Assembly: GCA_964426135.1 (NCBI GenBank)
Contig: CAYRPN010000052.1
Location: 1 to 37,822 of the forward strand
DNA: 37,822 bases
Direction of reading: 5' to 3'
Source: CAYRPN01 sp964426135
Lineage (GTDB): Bacteria; Planctomycetota; Phycisphaerae; Phycisphaerales; Phycisphaeraceae
The notes below the pieces were generated by a model. The model saw only the letters and a list, made by a program, of their open reading frames with translations. It did not search any database and was not told the origin of the DNA. Of the stretch, positions 14,989 through 23,202 are shown in pieces. A program made the position numbers and the translations under genes. How positions within the stretch are numbered: position 1 is the first letter of the stretch; every line of letters starts with the position of its first letter.

Positions 14989-16785
14989 ATGACCGAGCCA
15001 AACTCTCCAACACAGAGATCAACAAGCGAGAAATCCTGGTCTTCCGGATTTCAGGCAATCGGCACGGTTGCATCGCTCCTCACGGACGAGCCTTCGCGTG
15101 TTCTTGCCTTGTTTCTTGTTGTTGTATTGGGTGCCATTATTGCAGTGTCGGCTTTCGGCGTGACGACAGGTAGTGCATGGATTATCGTAGTCGCATTGCT
15201 GCTTGCATTCATATTAACCGGAGCGTTGCTTTGGAGATCGTTTAAAAAGCAGCGAGCTGCTCGGCAGCCCCGAGCCGTGGAATCGAAATGGCGGAGACTA
15301 GGGCGGGCTATCATCTTCATTGTTGGGGGGGTGATCACGATGGCCTGCGTCGTGTCAATATTGCTATACATGAACGTCCTGCAAATGACGTTTCCAGCGA
15401 TGTTTCCGGATTACGCTGCTCAGCACGCAGTTGAGACATTTGTAGGCGGACTCGATGAGATTCTTACTCAATCAGACGGGCGGGGCCGCGTTAAGGCATT
15501 GCGAGAATGGGCAGAGTGCCTCACACCTGGCGCACAGCAACGGTTGTTGACCACCAATTTGTCGCAGCTTCTGTTGGACAAGAATGCCGATCAGGCGGAT
15601 ACGGAGGCTGCCGCCAACGCGTATCGCGACAAATATGGGCGGATCGAGCGCGTTATTCTAGAGTCCGTAACACCCGCAGCGTGGCGCCCGCGTGATTCGT
15701 CGCTCGATGTGAATACCGTCTATATGTTTGCGATCGTACGTTATACCGGTCAGTTTTGCTTCAACGACTTTGCCGAAAGAAGGCCAACTGTCACCCACGT
15801 TCTTGACGCCATAACCATTCCGACTTCAGAAAGTCATCAAAGGTTGGAGCATTTTGTACATAGACATTTTCCACAAGCCAATCTCCAGCAGTTTTGGAAA
15901 TCCATTGGCTCTCTCGAAATTCAATCCCTCACGGCACCGAACCTAACCGAGATTCTCCCTGATCGACTCGGCGCGACCGTGACCGGCGCGGCAGACGGAT
16001 CGCAATATCGATTCGGTGATGAAGTTGTATTTTATAGCTTCCGGTTGGAACAGAAGTCCGGCTCGCGGTGGCAGGTCGCCGAATTGAGCAAGTGGGCGAT
16101 TCGGCGTGTGTTTAGAGACGGCACTCCCTCCGTGCCCGCGTTGACGCGTGGCTCGCTCGCACAAGTTGATAATGTTCCCTTTGTGCGACAACTGAATAAT
16201 TCGCTCTGTCAGAGTGCGGTACTCGATATGATCTATCGCTTTCGCACCGGTGATGGCTATCCGGGCGGACAACCGGCTATTCGTGACGAGTTAGGGGGCC
16301 AGCCGCTGTCTCATAGTGCTCGTGTTAAGTGGCTTAATGGCAAAGTCCCGCTAGGCAATATGCGATGGACGCCACGTTACGTTGCCAAGTGGGATGACGT
16401 GGCAACATTATTGGCCGCGGATTTGGCCAAAGGTCAGCCGTTGCCGATGAGTACACGGCTGACATCCAGCGGTCATGTGTTGTTAGTACACGGGCTGGAA
16501 AGAGGAGAGGATGGTAAGATATGGGTGAAGTGTCACGATCCGTGGGGGCGGTTTAATTTTGAGAGTGAATCGTACGAAGTTGGCTCCGGTGGTCGAGATG
16601 TCAAATATCCACTGGAGGAGCTGTTTATTCGGAATCGTCAATGGTCGAAGGAGGGTGCTCCTGATGTGCCAGCTATATATGTGCGTGGCTTAGATGAATG
16701 GATTCCTTCGAATTCGAGCCAGAGCGAGAAGGGATACGTCAACATGGTCACGAAGCAGGATTGGGAATGGATCGCACCTCAGTGA
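14989..16785 (+). CDS. Membrane-anchored protein with C-terminal C39-like cysteine peptidase domain
   Basis: A 598-residue protein. Membrane segments are at about 38-56, 62-82 and 107-128. A roughly 230-residue middle region of unknown fold follows. The C-terminal domain begins near 390 and looks like peptidase C39_2: VPFVRQLNNSLCQSAVLDM with an oxyanion-type Gln401 and nucleophile Cys407, SGHVLLVHGLE with His496, and HDPWG with Asp517. C39 peptidases cleave leader peptides or other proteins; the usual export ATPase is absent, so substrate and side of the membrane are open. GGAGG nine bases before the ATG supports the start. Base composition is clearly lower in GC than its neighbours, with TTA, ATA and AAT codons, suggesting acquisition by transfer. 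Confidence 0.72.
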   Translation: MTEPNSPTQRSTSEKSWSSGFQAIGTVASLLTDEPSRVLALFLVVVLGAIIAVSAFGVTTGSAWIIVVALLLAFILTGALLWRSFKKQRAARQPRAVESKWRRLGRAIIFIVGGVITMACVVSILLYMNVLQMTFPAMFPDYAAQHAVETFVGGLDEILTQSDGRGRVKALREWAECLTPGAQQRLLTTNLSQLLLDKNADQADTEAAANAYRDKYGRIERVILESVTPAAWRPRDSSLDVNTVYMFAIVRYTGQFCFNDFAERRPTVTHVLDAITIPTSESHQRLEHFVHRHFPQANLQQFWKSIGSLEIQSLTAPNLTEILPDRLGATVTGAADGSQYRFGDEVVFYSFRLEQKSGSRWQVAELSKWAIRRVFRDGTPSVPALTRGSLAQVDNVPFVRQLNNSLCQSAVLDMIYRFRTGDGYPGGQPAIRDELGGQPLSHSARVKWLNGKVPLGNMRWTPRYVAKWDDVATLLAADLAKGQPLPMSTRLTSSGHVLLVHGLERGEDGKIWVKCHDPWGRFNFESESYEVGSGGRDVKYPLEELFIRNRQWSKEGAPDVPAIYVRGLDEWIPSNSSQSEKGYVNMVTKQDWEWIAPQ

Positions 16786-17454
16786 TCTAATGACCAAGGA
16801 ACGAAAAGGTGTTAGGTATGCTCCGTTGCAAACCTCCCACACTAGAGCGCTAGGGCTACATTTCTGTTTCTGTAGTTTGCCGTGTTTTCTTTCGACTCTT
16901 GTACGAAGCCTCGTTTCGGCCTTGCCAGTACCGACATCGCTCGACGACGTCGTCAAGCGAATGCCAGCGATGTTTCATGGGGGACCGGAAATGCGGTAGG
17001 TCCAATCACGACGCGGCGTCCTGTCCTCGTTCCGTTGGCTGGCTGCCTGATGTCGCCGGTCGGGGCGCGGGCAGTTCGTGTGGGGCGCTTCGGCCACGGG
17101 GGAGTCATGGCGGGCGATGGAATCGGCGCTGGTCATGCTGCCACGCATGTCGAAAGTGTACCGGACGTCGGCGGCTGGCGGCTGGGAGGGGATGTAACCT
17201 TTCGAGGATATTGGACAATGTAAGGTAATGATTGCCGCCGGCCCGGTTGCGGGGCCGCGCTGTTCTTTGACATGTTTTCGCCGGGATTCGATGGAGAGAG
17301 GCGGCTGGACGATGTGGCCGGAAAGTGTCCTACATTTTTGGCAGTCAAATTGTAAGTGGTTGCGGCGGCGTGAGTTAACGCGATTTTGGACCGCCTGGGG
17401 GTACGTGGCCGGCCACTTTAAACTGCCGGCCCATCTGAGCGGCATCAACGAGTC
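16786..17454. other. Intergenic region with no recognised gene
   Basis: About 670 bases between the C39-like gene and the end of ffh. Short open frames exist on both strands but none has a ribosome-binding site, a domain or normal codon use. I looked for the conserved SRP RNA core next to ffh and did not see it. A TTGACA at 17267 has no matching -10. The first 100 bases share the low GC of the upstream gene. Confidence 0.5.
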
Positions 17455-18954
17455 TCACCGGCTCCGCCTCTTCCTCTCTTTGAAGCGCGGCCCGCCCTTG
17501 CCCTGCTCGCCGCCGCCGGTGAATTTCGGCGCCTGTGCGTTTCGCCCGCTCAGCGCGGAGAGATCCATCTTGCCCAGGCCCGTCATCGCCTTGAGCTTGC
17601 CGAGCATGCTCATGCCCGCCATCTGCTTGCTCATGTCGCTGACCATTTCAAATCCCTTGACGAGCTGGCTCACGTCGGCCGCCCCGGTGCCTGAGCCGCG
17701 GGCGATGCGGCGACGGCGCGAGTTGTCGAGCACGTCGATGTCCTTGCGTTCCTGCATCGTCATGGATTTGATGATCGCTTCGGTGCGGTCGATCTGTTTC
17801 TCGTCGATGTCGATGCCTTTGATCTGCGCTCCGATGCCCGGCATCATGCCCAAGAGGCTTTTCAAGGGCCCCATCTTGCGGATGGCCTTGAGCTGTCCGA
17901 GGAAGTCGTCCATCGTCATCTTGCCCTTGGCCATTTTTTCCTGCAGGGCGATGGCTTCTTCTTCGCTGACCTGCTGCTGGGCTTTTTCGACGAGGCTGAC
18001 CACGTCGCCCATGCCGAGGATGCGCGACGCGATGCGCTCGGGGTGGAACTCTTCGAGCGCGTCGAGCTTTTCGCCGACGCCGATGTACTTGATGGGTTTG
18101 CCGGTGACGTGCTTGACGGACAGGGCCGCGCCGCCGCGGGTGTCGGAGTCGAACTTGGTGAGGATGACGCCGTCGAGTTCCAGTTCATCGTTGAAGGCTT
18201 TGGCGCTTTTGACGGCGTCCTGGCCGGTCATGGCGTCGATGACGAGCATGATCTGGTGCGGGTTGATGGAGTTGTTGACCTTCTTCAGTTCGTCCATCAA
18301 CTGCGAGTTGATGTGCAGACGACCGGCGGTGTCGAGGATCAGCACATCGCACTTCTCCCTTCGCGCGGCACTGAGCGCGTTGCGGCAGACGGTGACCGCC
18401 GCGCCCACGGCTTTGCCGTACTCGGCGACCTTGTCCATCTCCGCGTAGAAGAACACCTTGCCGCCGCCTTCCACCGTTTCCTCCACCTGCTTCGCCAGCG
18501 TCTCAAGCTGCAAGACCGCGGCGGGGCGCTGCAGGTCGGCGGCGCAGAGCATCACCCGCTTGCTGCGCTTCTTCAGAATCGCGGCGAGCTTGCCGCAGGT
18601 CGTCGTTTTCCCGCTGCCTTGCAGGCCGCACATCATGACGACGGTGGGCCCGGGCTGGACGAGCATGATGCCGGGCTCATCGGTTTCGCCGCCGGTCATG
18701 GTCTTGACCAGTTCGTCGTAGACGATCTTGATCATGAGCTGGCCCGGGCGAAGGTCGGCGAAGACTTTCTGGCCGACCGCGTTCTCCATCACGTCGGAGC
18801 AGAACCTGTCGACGACTTCCTGCGACACGTCCGCTTCGAGGAGCGCAGTGCGCACCTCGACCATGGCTTCCTGGACGTTGGATTCGCTGATCTTGCCCTT
18901 GCCGGAGAGATTGCGCAGGACGTTGGAGAAACGATCGCTGAGATTTTCAAACAT
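17455..18954 (-). CDS. ffh: Signal recognition particle protein Ffh (SRP54)
   Basis: GTPase that binds signal sequences and SRP RNA and delivers ribosomes to FtsY at the membrane. The 499 residues match the family: N domain (MFENLSDRFSNVLRNLSGKG), G domain with GLQGSGKTTTCGKL, DTAGRLH, and TKFDSDTRGGAALS, then the Met-rich M domain (IRKMGPLKSLLGMMPG, SRRRRIARGSG binding loop) and a basic GGPRFKERKRRSR tail. I chose the ATG giving MFENLSD, with AAGGA about 7 bases upstream. The frame stays open for 118 more codons but those are read from a repeat element and should not be translated. A MITE-like repeat and tRNA-Lys lie upstream. Confidence 0.97.
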   Translation of the reverse strand: MFENLSDRFSNVLRNLSGKGKISESNVQEAMVEVRTALLEADVSQEVVDRFCSDVMENAVGQKVFADLRPGQLMIKIVYDELVKTMTGGETDEPGIMLVQPGPTVVMMCGLQGSGKTTTCGKLAAILKKRSKRVMLCAADLQRPAAVLQLETLAKQVEETVEGGGKVFFYAEMDKVAEYGKAVGAAVTVCRNALSAARREKCDVLILDTAGRLHINSQLMDELKKVNNSINPHQIMLVIDAMTGQDAVKSAKAFNDELELDGVILTKFDSDTRGGAALSVKHVTGKPIKYIGVGEKLDALEEFHPERIASRILGMGDVVSLVEKAQQQVSEEEAIALQEKMAKGKMTMDDFLGQLKAIRKMGPLKSLLGMMPGIGAQIKGIDIDEKQIDRTEAIIKSMTMQERKDIDVLDNSRRRRIARGSGTGAADVSQLVKGFEMVSDMSKQMAGMSMLGKLKAMTGLGKMDLSALSGRNAQAPKFTGGGEQGKGGPRFKERKRRSR

Positions 18955-19050
18955 GACCAATCCTTGTGGAGGGATCGGCCTTGACCGGGAGCGGGATGGT
19001 AGTGCGAGCGTGGACGAAGGGCAAAGCAGCGCGCCGCCACGCTGCTGATC

Positions 19051-19246
19051 GGGTCTGCCCAAACTTCCGGGGATTGGTCCCCTCTCCCCCAGTCTGCTGG
19101 GGGAGAGGGCTAGGGTGAGGGGGTCGAGCGGCCCCCTGCGAGCGTTGCGCCACTGCCTAATCGAAGCCCCCTCACCCCAACCCTCTCCCCCGCCGAGCCG
19201 GGGGCGAGGGGGCCGAACCACAACCCCCGGAACTTTGGGCAGTCCC
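19051..19246. mobile_element. MITE-like element with CCCTCTCCC core
   Basis: About 196 bases bounded by inverted terminal repeats: GGGTCTGCCCAAACTTCCGG at the left faces the complement of GGGACTGCCCAAAGTTCCGG at the right (two mismatches in 20). Inside are stem-loops of CCCCTCTCCCCCAG...CTGGGGGAGAGG type and a CCCTCACCCCAACCCTCTCC block. The core is shared with elements at 37308-37454 and 22633-22857, but the terminal repeats differ from those at 37308. I saw no clear target-site duplication. It lies between ffh and the tRNA gene, where the ffh promoter would be expected. Confidence 0.75.
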
Positions 19247-19278
19247 CTGCCGATCTTGATGCGCGTGCGCGCAGAAAG

Positions 19279-19351
19279 TGCCCCCTGAAGGACTCGAACC
19301 TTCAACAAACTGATTAAGAGTCAGTTGCTCTACCAATTGAGCTAAGGAGGC
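19279..19351 (-). tRNA. tRNA-Lys (CUU anticodon)
   Basis: A 73-nt cloverleaf on the minus strand. The acceptor GCCTCCT pairs with AGGGGGC (one G-T), the D arm is AGCTCAATTGGTAGAGC, the anticodon stem ACTGA/TCAGT holds the loop CTCTTAA with anticodon CTT, and the T arm is GAAGGTTCGAGTCCTTC. It reads AAG lysine codons. The discriminator is A and CCA is not encoded. Confidence 0.97.
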
Positions 19352-19422
19352 ATGAGAATGGCGTGCCCTAACCGGACAGGGAATCGTAGGGAAAATGCGG
19401 TGCGTGTCAAGCGCGGCCAAAC

Positions 19423-20388
19423 TCACAGCCGGCGAATGTGGTACCCGCCGTCGACATCGATCGCCGCGCCCGTGGAGTACGGCAGATAGCCATCCACGAT
19501 CGCCAGCACCGCTCGGGCCACATCCTCGCCCGTGCCCCAGCGCGGCTGCGGGAGCAGGTCGCCCTCGAAAATCAGCTTGTCGTACTTCTCCTTCGCGTTG
19601 CGGGCCATGTCGGTGTCGATGATGCCGGGGCGAATCTCGTAGACGTTGATGCCGTCGCGCGCCAGCCGGGCGGCGAAGAGCTGCGTCATCATCGCCATGC
19701 CCGCTTTGGCGATGCAGTACTGGCTGCGATGCACGCTGGCGGCGTAGGCGGAGAGCGAGTTGATGTTGATGATGGAGCGAAGGACGGGATTCGGGGAGGA
19801 AGCGGGATTCGGGAATCGGGAATCGGGAATCGGGGAGGAAGCGGGATGCGGGCCGGTGGCAGGATTCCCAGACTCGGTGGACTCGTCTGTTCCGACGCCC
19901 GATTCCCGATTCCCGATTCCCGAAGCCCCTTCGGTGCTTGTTTCGCTGAACCCGACACCCGACGCCCGACACCCGACGCCCGCTGCGACCATCGTCCTCG
20001 CCACCAACTGGGTTAGGAAGAACGGCCCTTTCAGGTTCGTGTCCATCACGCGGTCGTAAATATCCTCCGTCGCGTCGAGCAGATCATCGCGCTTCGCCGG
20101 CGGGATTCCGGCGTTGTTCACCAGCACATCGCATCCGCCAAGAAACGCCATCGACTCGCGCACCAGCCGCCGCCGATCCTCGTCGCGGCCCACATCCGCC
20201 TGCACCGCCAGCGCTTCGCCGCCCGCCTGTCGCACCAGTTCAACGCTCTGAGCCGCGGCTTGCGCATTGGCGAGGAAGTTCACGACGACCTTGAACCCGC
20301 GCGAGCCCAGGGCGATGGCGATGGCGCGCCCGATGCCGCGAGAAGCCCCCGTGACCAGTGCGGTGCGTGTGATGTTGTGCTGTGTCAT
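19423..20388 (-). CDS. Short-chain dehydrogenase/reductase with in-frame repeat insertion
   Basis: NAD(P)-dependent oxidoreductase of the FabG-like SDR class; substrate unknown. TGASRGIGRA at 13-22 binds the cofactor, NNAG is at 91-94, and the catalytic set is Ser211, Tyr224 and Lys228. The dimer-helix and the C-terminal PGIIDTDM and GAAIDVDGGYHIRRL are normal. The 321 residues exceed the usual 250 because about 67 residues (137-203) are inserted just before the strand that carries the catalytic Ser. They come from GGGAATC-type heptad arrays and give repeats such as SGIGNRESG. Removing them restores a standard SDR, so the insertion is probably tolerated as a surface loop. The start ATG gives a canonical N-terminus. 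Downstream of the ABC exporter on the same strand. Confidence 0.92.
   Translation of the reverse strand: MTQHNITRTALVTGASRGIGRAIAIALGSRGFKVVVNFLANAQAAAQSVELVRQAGGEALAVQADVGRDEDRRRLVRESMAFLGGCDVLVNNAGIPPAKRDDLLDATEDIYDRVMDTNLKGPFFLTQLVARTMVAAGVGCRASGVGFSETSTEGASGIGNRESGVGTDESTESGNPATGPHPASSPIPDSRFPNPASSPNPVLRSIININSLSAYAASVHRSQYCIAKAGMAMMTQLFAARLARDGINVYEIRPGIIDTDMARNAKEKYDKLIFEGDLLPQPRWGTGEDVARAVLAIVDGYLPYSTGAAIDVDGGYHIRRL
19780..19980. repeat. Heptad arrays inside the SDR coding sequence (GGGAATC / GATTCCC units)
   Basis: GGGATTC and three GGGAATC units occupy 19804-19831. Complementary units GACGCCC and GATTCCC x3 occupy 19894-19921. A further array of CCCGACA/CCCGACG units runs at 19950-19984. 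All are in 7-bp phase and the frame of the enzyme stays open across them, because three heptads make seven codons and the total insertion is a multiple of three. Confidence 0.9.
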
Positions 20389-20438
20389 CGTGGCCTCGCT
20401 GCCCTCTGTTCGTCAGCTTCACCGCTTCCGTCGCCCGC

Positions 20439-20471
20439 ACGGGTAAGCTCCGCGGACTCCGCTTACCCGTG
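20439..20471. repeat. GGGTAAGC/GCTTACCC hairpin
   Basis: CACGGGTAAGC (20439-20449) pairs perfectly with GCTTACCCGTG (20461-20471) around an 11-base loop. It matches the pair of hairpins at 2899-2990 and lies 50 bases upstream of the SDR start. Confidence 0.75.
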
Positions 20472-20540
20472 GCACACACCGCCGCCGCGTCTCTCCTTCT
20501 TCACTTCGCTTGTTCCTTCAATCCCTGCGACCGTCTCGGC

Positions 20541-20735
20541 GTCTCTCTGTCTCTCTTTCTCTTCGTCTCTCGGTCTCACCTTCTCTTCGTCTCTCAGCCT
20601 CACCTTCTCTTCGTCTCTCGGTCTCACCTTCTCTTCGTCTCTCGGTCTCACCTTCTCTTCGTCTCTCGGTCTCTCTTTCTCTTCGTCTCTCTGTCTCTCT
20701 GTCTCTTCGTCTCTCTGTCTCTCTGTCTCTTTGCC
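20541..20735. repeat. Octamer/24-mer tandem array (TTCTCTTC-GTCTCTCG-GTCTCACC)
   Basis: Six 24-bp units, each made of three 8-bp words, run from 20557 to 20700 (TTCTCTTC, GTCTCTCG or GTCTCTCA, GTCTCACC with variants), flanked by more GTCTCTCT octamers. The strand is strongly polypyrimidine on the plus side. Every frame is open through the array, but I find no start site or domain, so it is taken as intercistronic repeat DNA between the ABC exporter stop and the SDR start. Confidence 0.88.
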
Positions 20736-20823
20736 TCGTTCCCCTCCTCCTCCCCTTCGTCCCTTCGTCCCTCCGTCCCTCCGTCCCTTCCGCTTCCGTC
20801 CCTTTCCCCTCCATCCCTTCCCC

Positions 20824-23007
20824 TCACACCACCTGCATTTCCCGTTCCAGTTCTTCCTCCACGGCGCTCTGGATGCGCCACAGATTGCGATACAGGCCCT
20901 CCTGCGTGCGCAGTTCCTCGTGCGTGCCGCGCTGCACGATGCGGCCTTTGTCGAGCACGACGATCTGATCCGCCTGCATCAGCGTGGATAGCCGATGCGC
21001 GATCAGCAGCGTCGTGCGCCGGCCGCGACGCTGGCGGATCGCGTCGAGGATCGCGCTCTCGGTTCGGCTGTCGACGGCACTGAGCGCGTCGTCCAGGATC
21101 AGGATCGCCGGATCACGTACCACGGCCCGGGCGATCGCCACGCGTTGCCGCTGCCCGCCGGAGAGATTGACGCCGCGCTCGCCGATGACCGTTTCGTAAC
21201 CGTGGTCGAAGCTGACGATCGTCTCGTGAATCTGTGCGATTTCCGCGGCGGCGGCGATCTGATCCTGCAGCGCGTCGGTGCGGCCGTGACGGATGTTCTC
21301 GCCCAGCGACTTTGCGAACAGGAACGGCTCCTGCATCACCACGCCCACCTGGCTGCGCACCGCATGACGAGGCAGCGAGCGAATCTCGCGGTTGTCGAAA
21401 AGAATCTCGCCCTGCTCGTAGTCGTACAGCCGCAGCAGCAGGTGCATCAGCGTGCTCTTGCCCGCGCCGCTGGGGCCCAGGAGCGCCAGCGTTTCGCCGG
21501 CTTTGACGGTGAGTGAAACATCGCTCAGTGTCGGTTGCCCGCCGGGAGCGGCGCTGGCGTGGGAAAAGGTGAGTTGGCGGATGGCGATGGCGCCGGAGAA
21601 AACGATTTCGGATTTCGGATTTCGGATTTCGGATTTCGAACCGGGAGAAAATTGCGGATCGCGGGTTGCGGATTGCGGATGATCGCCTTGGCCCTTGGTC
21701 CCTTGGTCCCTTGGTCCCTCGGTCCCTTCGGCAAACCCTTGGCCTTTGGCCCTTGGCCCCTGGCCCTCTTCCTCTCCCACCTCCAGAATCTCCCTGATCC
21801 GGCCCAGCGCGATGACGGCCTTGCCCAGGTCCGTGAGAACCCGGCCCATCTGCCGCACCGGGAACAGCATCATCTGCAGGTACGCCAGGAACGCGTAGAG
21901 CGTGCCGACGGTCATCTGGTCGTGCGCGATCCACCACGCGCCGAATCCCAGCGCCAGCGCCATCTGCAGCAGCACGAAGAAATCCGAGAGCGTCCAGTAC
22001 CACGCCATCAGGCTGACGAGTTTGAAGGAGGTGTCGCGGTAGGTGGTGTTCACGCGCGAGAACTTGTCGATCTCGAATTCCTGCCGGGCGAACGCGCGGA
22101 CCACGCGGATGCCGGTGAGGTTTTCCTGCAACACCGTGGTCATCTTGCTTTCCGCTTCTTCCACCGCCTTGAAGCGATGCTTCACCTTGATGAAGAAGAC
22201 GACGGCGAATCCCACGAGGATCGGGACGAGCGCCAGCGACACCGCGGTCATGCCCGCATCGAGCGCGAGCATGATGGGCAGGACGGTGGCCAGGAGGATC
22301 AGCGCGTTGCCGATTTCCACCACCTGCACGGCGAGGAACATTCGCGTGGTTTCCACGTCGCTGGTGCAGCGCTGCACGAGATCGCCGGTGTCGGCCTTAT
22401 CGAGGTAGTTGCAGGGCAGCCGCTGCATGTGATCGTACAGCCGCTCGCGCAGGCGCCTGCCGATGGTTTCGCACGCCTGCGACGACCAGCGGACTTTCAG
22501 GAACGTGAAGAACCCCGCCGCCGCGGTCAAGCCGAACATGGCGACGGCGGCGAGCCAGAGATTATCGCGCAGATGATCCGCGCCGCCGAGGAGATTGAGG
22601 ACGAAGGCGTCGACGCGGGATGGCACTGACGATCCGTCGATACGCCCGGATCCGCCTGGCTCGGCTCCGGCCCCCTCTCCCTCCGGGAGAGGGCTGGGGT
22701 GAGGGCCGGACGACGCATGCACCCTAGTCGCGGAATTTCTCTCTGCCGCAATTCCGCCGGCGTCATTGACATTCGCGCGCGCCGAGCCCTCACCCGGCCT
22801 CGTCCCCCGCGCGGACTCGGCCACCCTCTCCCGGAGGGAGAGGGGGTTGGAGGCGGACGCAATCGCCCCATCAATCGTCGCCCGTCCGATCAGCGGCACG
22901 AGGAACGTGCAGATCGTCGTCAACCCGATCGCGCCGATCGCGCAGGCATAACGCAGGCGCTGACCGCGCATCAGGGTCCAGAGCAGGTTGAGCGTGGAGG
23001 TCGACAC
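20824..23007 (-). CDS. ABC exporter, fused membrane and ATPase domains, with repeat-derived insertions
   Basis: Half-transporter of the MsbA/lipid-drug exporter type; acts as a dimer and the cargo is unknown. The membrane domain covers about 15-405; the ATPase shows Walker A GPSGAGKST at 511-519, Q-loop near VVMQEP, signature LSGGQ at 615-619, Walker B ILILDD at 635-640 and the H-loop His671. At 727 residues it is about 130 longer than usual. The excess is two in-frame insertions: residues about 51-125 in the first outer loop, from a CCCTCTCCC element (NPLSLRERVAESARGTRPGEG-like, with GPHPSPLPEGEG), and about 412-466 in the linker before the ATPase, from heptad arrays (KSEIRNPKSEI). All catalytic parts are intact, so it is probably functional. 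It is upstream of the SDR on the same strand. Confidence 0.93.
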   Translation of the reverse strand: MSTSTLNLLWTLMRGQRLRYACAIGAIGLTTICTFLVPLIGRATIDGAIASASNPLSLRERVAESARGTRPGEGSARANVNDAGGIAAERNSATRVHASSGPHPSPLPEGEGAGAEPGGSGRIDGSSVPSRVDAFVLNLLGGADHLRDNLWLAAVAMFGLTAAAGFFTFLKVRWSSQACETIGRRLRERLYDHMQRLPCNYLDKADTGDLVQRCTSDVETTRMFLAVQVVEIGNALILLATVLPIMLALDAGMTAVSLALVPILVGFAVVFFIKVKHRFKAVEEAESKMTTVLQENLTGIRVVRAFARQEFEIDKFSRVNTTYRDTSFKLVSLMAWYWTLSDFFVLLQMALALGFGAWWIAHDQMTVGTLYAFLAYLQMMLFPVRQMGRVLTDLGKAVIALGRIREILEVGEEEGQGPRAKGQGFAEGTEGPRDQGTKGQGDHPQSATRDPQFSPGSKSEIRNPKSEIVFSGAIAIRQLTFSHASAAPGGQPTLSDVSLTVKAGETLALLGPSGAGKSTLMHLLLRLYDYEQGEILFDNREIRSLPRHAVRSQVGVVMQEPFLFAKSLGENIRHGRTDALQDQIAAAAEIAQIHETIVSFDHGYETVIGERGVNLSGGQRQRVAIARAVVRDPAILILDDALSAVDSRTESAILDAIRQRRGRRTTLLIAHRLSTLMQADQIVVLDKGRIVQRGTHEELRTQEGLYRNLWRIQSAVEEELEREMQVV
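21604..21774. repeat. Heptad arrays inside the ABC exporter linker (GATTTCG, GCGGATT, TTGGCCC units)
   Basis: Five perfect GATTTCG units (21604-21638) are followed by four GCGGATC/GCGGATT units (21654-21681), then a mixed 7/8-bp array of TTGGCCC and TTGGTCCC words to about 21770. This is three different heptad families in a row, all read through in frame as a polar linker between membrane and ATPase domains. Confidence 0.88.
22633..22857. repeat. CCCTCTCCC-type element inside the ABC exporter outer loop
   Basis: Stem-loop CCCCCTCTCCCTCCGGGAGA at 22672 onward is followed by a GGGTGAGGG block. The complementary half (CCCTCACCC ... CCCTCTCCCGGAGGGAGAGG) lies at 22788-22845. The core matches the elements at 19051 and 37308. 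It is read through in frame and places about 75 extra residues between the first two membrane helices. I could not identify terminal repeats or a target duplication at its edges. Confidence 0.8.
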
Positions 23008-23063
23008 GGGGGGAATGATAGGTGATGACGCGAACCAATCGCAGTGCGGGGATCGCTTGCCAT

Positions 23064-23200
23064 TAGCCCCGGGCTCCGCCCGGGGACGGCCAATCCCGGA
23101 CTGCCATGTTCACTACGCATCCCAATCGAATCCCAAGACTGGCACGCGATGTCCCAAGGGTGTTCGCTGCGCTCTTCCCCGGGCGGAGCCCGGGGCTAAC
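23064..23200. repeat. Inverted repeat TTAGCCCCGGGCTCCGCCCG
   Basis: The left arm (23064-23085) and the right arm (23177-23200) are reverse complements; each arm is itself nearly palindromic (CCCCGGGC...GCCCGGGG). About 90 bases lie between. It sits immediately after the stop of the dehydrogenase-like gene and upstream of the ABC exporter on the same strand, so it could end the first transcript. Confidence 0.8.
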
Positions 23201-23202
23201 GG

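Noticed and set aside
16786..17454. SRP RNA gene (ffs) next to ffh
   Set aside because: The conserved GGTCAGG...GGAAGG...AGCA core was not found in the gap or on its other strand.
17228..18448. 406-codon plus-strand frame opposite ffh
   Set aside because: It lies antisense to the G and M domains of ffh and is Ser/Met/Leu-rich, as expected for a reverse-strand shadow.
18955..19308. 118-codon N-terminal extension of Ffh
   Set aside because: It is read from a CCCTCTCCC MITE-like element and overlaps part of the tRNA gene; family proteins start at MFENLSD, where a ribosome-binding site exists.
20463..20881. Arg/Glu-rich frames across the GTCTCTC array
   Set aside because: Tandem repeats with period divisible by three keep all frames open; there is no start site or domain.
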